This document shows positions 62,998 to 64,000 of a DNA stretch of 64,000 nt, in pieces (positions within the stretch are counted from its first letter, which is position 1; every line of letters starts with the position of its first letter). The notes beneath the pieces were generated by a model that had not been told where the DNA came from, did no database searches, and saw only the letters and a program-made list of their open reading frames with translations. The stretch is from Prauserella marina (GTDB lineage: Bacteria > Actinomycetota > Actinomycetes > Mycobacteriales > Pseudonocardiaceae). The stretch covers positions 5,433,001 to 5,497,000 of the forward strand of contig NZ_CP016353.1 of NCBI RefSeq assembly GCF_002240355.1. The letters run 5' to 3'. The position numbers were made by a program, and so were the translations under genes.

Positions 62998-63756
62998 TCA
63001 CGCGGGGAACAGCGCGCTGTCCAACTCCGCCAGCACGTGCCTCCCCGCGTCGAGATCGGTGGCGTGATCGAATTCGTGCCATGGACCGGTCACCGCGAAC
63101 CCCGTCACGTCGGGGAAACCGTTGCCGATCAACCAGCCGAGCAGTCCCGTCATGTCCCTGCGAGTGCCTCGCGCGTCGGCGAAGGCGAGCGCATCGACGA
63201 TCGCCGCCCAGCCATCCGGCTCGAAGCGGACCATGCCGAGATACTGGCCCCGCACCTCGGACACCGAAGCCGGTTGTCCTCCGATCTCGGTGATGCGCCC
63301 GTCGTCGCCGATGCGGAATGTCTCGGCGTCGGCGAGCGGGTCGACGAAGCGGTCAGCCCACTGGCCGAGCCAGCAAGGGTCGTAGGCCACGGTGATGGGA
63401 CCGGACTCGCCCGCGATGGCAGCAACGTCGGCCGGCGCGAACACGATGTCGCCGTAGCAGGCGAGAACAGGTCCCTCGGTCAGCCATGGCCACGCGCACG
63501 CCAGTGAGTCCACCATGGACGATCGAGCCCAGGATGCGTTGTGGAAGCGAGGAAGGGGCACGGTGGCGAACTGTTCGGCGTGCCAGCCCGTGACGACGGC
63601 GACCTCGGCGATTCCACCGGCCCGCAAGGCCGCGAGTTGACGGTCCAGCAGGGTGCGCCCTCCGGCCTCCAGCAGGCATTTCGGCCGGTCGCTCGTCAAC
63701 GAGCCCATCCTCGATCCTCGGCCTGCCGCGAGCACGACGGCGCGTGTCCCGGTCAC
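62998..63756 (-). CDS. MobA-like nucleotidyltransferase (sugar/choline-phosphate NTP transferase)
   Basis: 252 residues. VVLAAGRGSRMGSLTSDRPKCLLEAGGRTLLDRQLAAL is the NTP-binding start of sugar-phosphate nucleotidyltransferases; VLACYGDIVFAPADVAAI carries the metal-binding Asp, and the ending WHEFDHATDLDAGRHVL resembles LicC-type cytidylyltransferases (E-[FI]D...DL). It would activate a phospho-alcohol or sugar with CTP or another NTP. GTG 63756 overlaps the stop of the upstream amidotransferase (GTGA), so the two act together. Confidence 0.85.
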   Translation of the reverse strand: MTGTRAVVLAAGRGSRMGSLTSDRPKCLLEAGGRTLLDRQLAALRAGGIAEVAVVTGWHAEQFATVPLPRFHNASWARSSMVDSLACAWPWLTEGPVLACYGDIVFAPADVAAIAGESGPITVAYDPCWLGQWADRFVDPLADAETFRIGDDGRITEIGGQPASVSEVRGQYLGMVRFEPDGWAAIVDALAFADARGTRRDMTGLLGWLIGNGFPDVTGFAVTGPWHEFDHATDLDAGRHVLAELDSALFPA

Positions 63757-64000
63757 GGCGTGGCCGCCGTGACCCGAAAGGCACTGTTGAACAGCGCGAT
63801 GTCCTCGGCGACAACGGGTTCGGCGCGTTCCGGGTGCCACATGATTCCGGTCAGCGCCAGCGTCTCGTGCGCGACGGCCTCGACGACCTCACCACACCGT
63901 GCCGTGACGCGGAATCCCTCCGGCACGCCGAGCGCGGCCCACCGGTGGAAACTGTTCACCGCGCGCGGGCCGAACTCGCCGGTGAGCGCGTGCGTGCTGC
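63753..64000 (-). CDS. Class I glutamine amidotransferase / gamma-Glu-GABA hydrolase-like, C-terminal part
   Basis: The gene begins beyond the right edge; about 82 codons are seen. AVNSFHRWAALGVPEGFRV and ALTGIMWHPERAEPV carry the catalytic His and Glu (WHPE) of class I glutamine amidotransferases of the peptidase C26 type. The nucleophile Cys lies outside the window. It is translationally coupled to the nucleotidyltransferase, so both probably build or modify one nucleotide-activated intermediate. Confidence 0.8.
   Translation of the reverse strand, partial: STHALTGEFGPRAVNSFHRWAALGVPEGFRVTARCGEVVEAVAHETLALTGIMWHPERAEPVVAEDIALFNSAFRVTAATP

Overview
The window is high-GC DNA with GTG/TTG starts, strong GGAGG-type ribosome sites and dense gene packing. 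It also carries F420/LLM-type oxidoreductases, a PF04672-type SAM methyltransferase, an LCP cell-wall ligase, a DUF3618 protein and a CtpE-type P-ATPase. Together these point to an actinomycete, most likely of the family Pseudonocardiaceae (Amycolatopsis/Saccharomonospora/Prauserella type). That placement is inferred from gene content, not from a marker gene.

Layout. 1-3.5 kb: an acyl-CoA module (LLM oxidoreductase end, acyl-CoA ligase, acyl-CoA dehydrogenase). 3.6-16.3 kb: stress and regulatory genes (universal stress protein, GNAT, TetR/VOC pair, STAS protein, papain-like protein, SDR/HxlR pair, CsbD, MarR, M14 carboxypeptidase, TetR/MFS exporter with a clear operator). 16.5-24.5 kb: copper amine oxidase, glycosyltransferase behind a large palindrome, and a 1376-residue soluble hybrid kinase with tandem HAMP repeats plus a single-domain response regulator. 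24.9-31.6 kb: SDR and methyltransferase, then a decayed lower-GC zone (DmmA-like and SnoaL-like remnants, an octamer satellite, small ORFs), ending in a MarR gene whose stop codon holds an IS630 element. 31.7-37.3 kb: a minus-strand operon of CHAD protein, Ser/Thr kinase (split by a -1 frameshift; extracellular CBM2-like domain) and CtpE-like ATPase. 38-43.4 kb: aldo/keto reductase, then a D-threonate-type operon (GntP permease, four-carbon sugar-acid kinase, PdxA2, DeoR regulator). 43.8-54.9 kb: fatty acyl-CoA ligase, SDR, MFS, a hexapeptide mini-gene array, GGDEF cyclase, PLA2-membrane fusion, LCP protein, XRE regulator. 55-64 kb: Baeyer-Villiger-type monooxygenase/TetR, DUF3618, an odd tRNA, a secreted lysozyme-like protein, SnoaL/TetR, LLM oxidoreductase, nucleotidyltransferase and a partial glutamine amidotransferase.

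Three things stand out. First, minus strand 48179-48495 holds five tandem mini-ORFs, each with its own ribosome site, encoding near-identical hexapeptides (MSGRNF, MADRDF, MSDRDF, MTDRDF, MSDRDF). Their codons differ synonymously while the spacers have diverged. Second, a 21-bp intergenic repeat family (core GAGATCCGCACTCAGG plus 5 variable bases) recurs in seven arrays, mostly between gene ends. Third, the Ser/Thr kinase is split exactly at a GGGAAAC heptamer, the form of a -1 slippery site, and would join to an extracellular cellulose-binding-like domain.

Limits: all family calls are by reading motifs; no database search, fold prediction or alignment was run.
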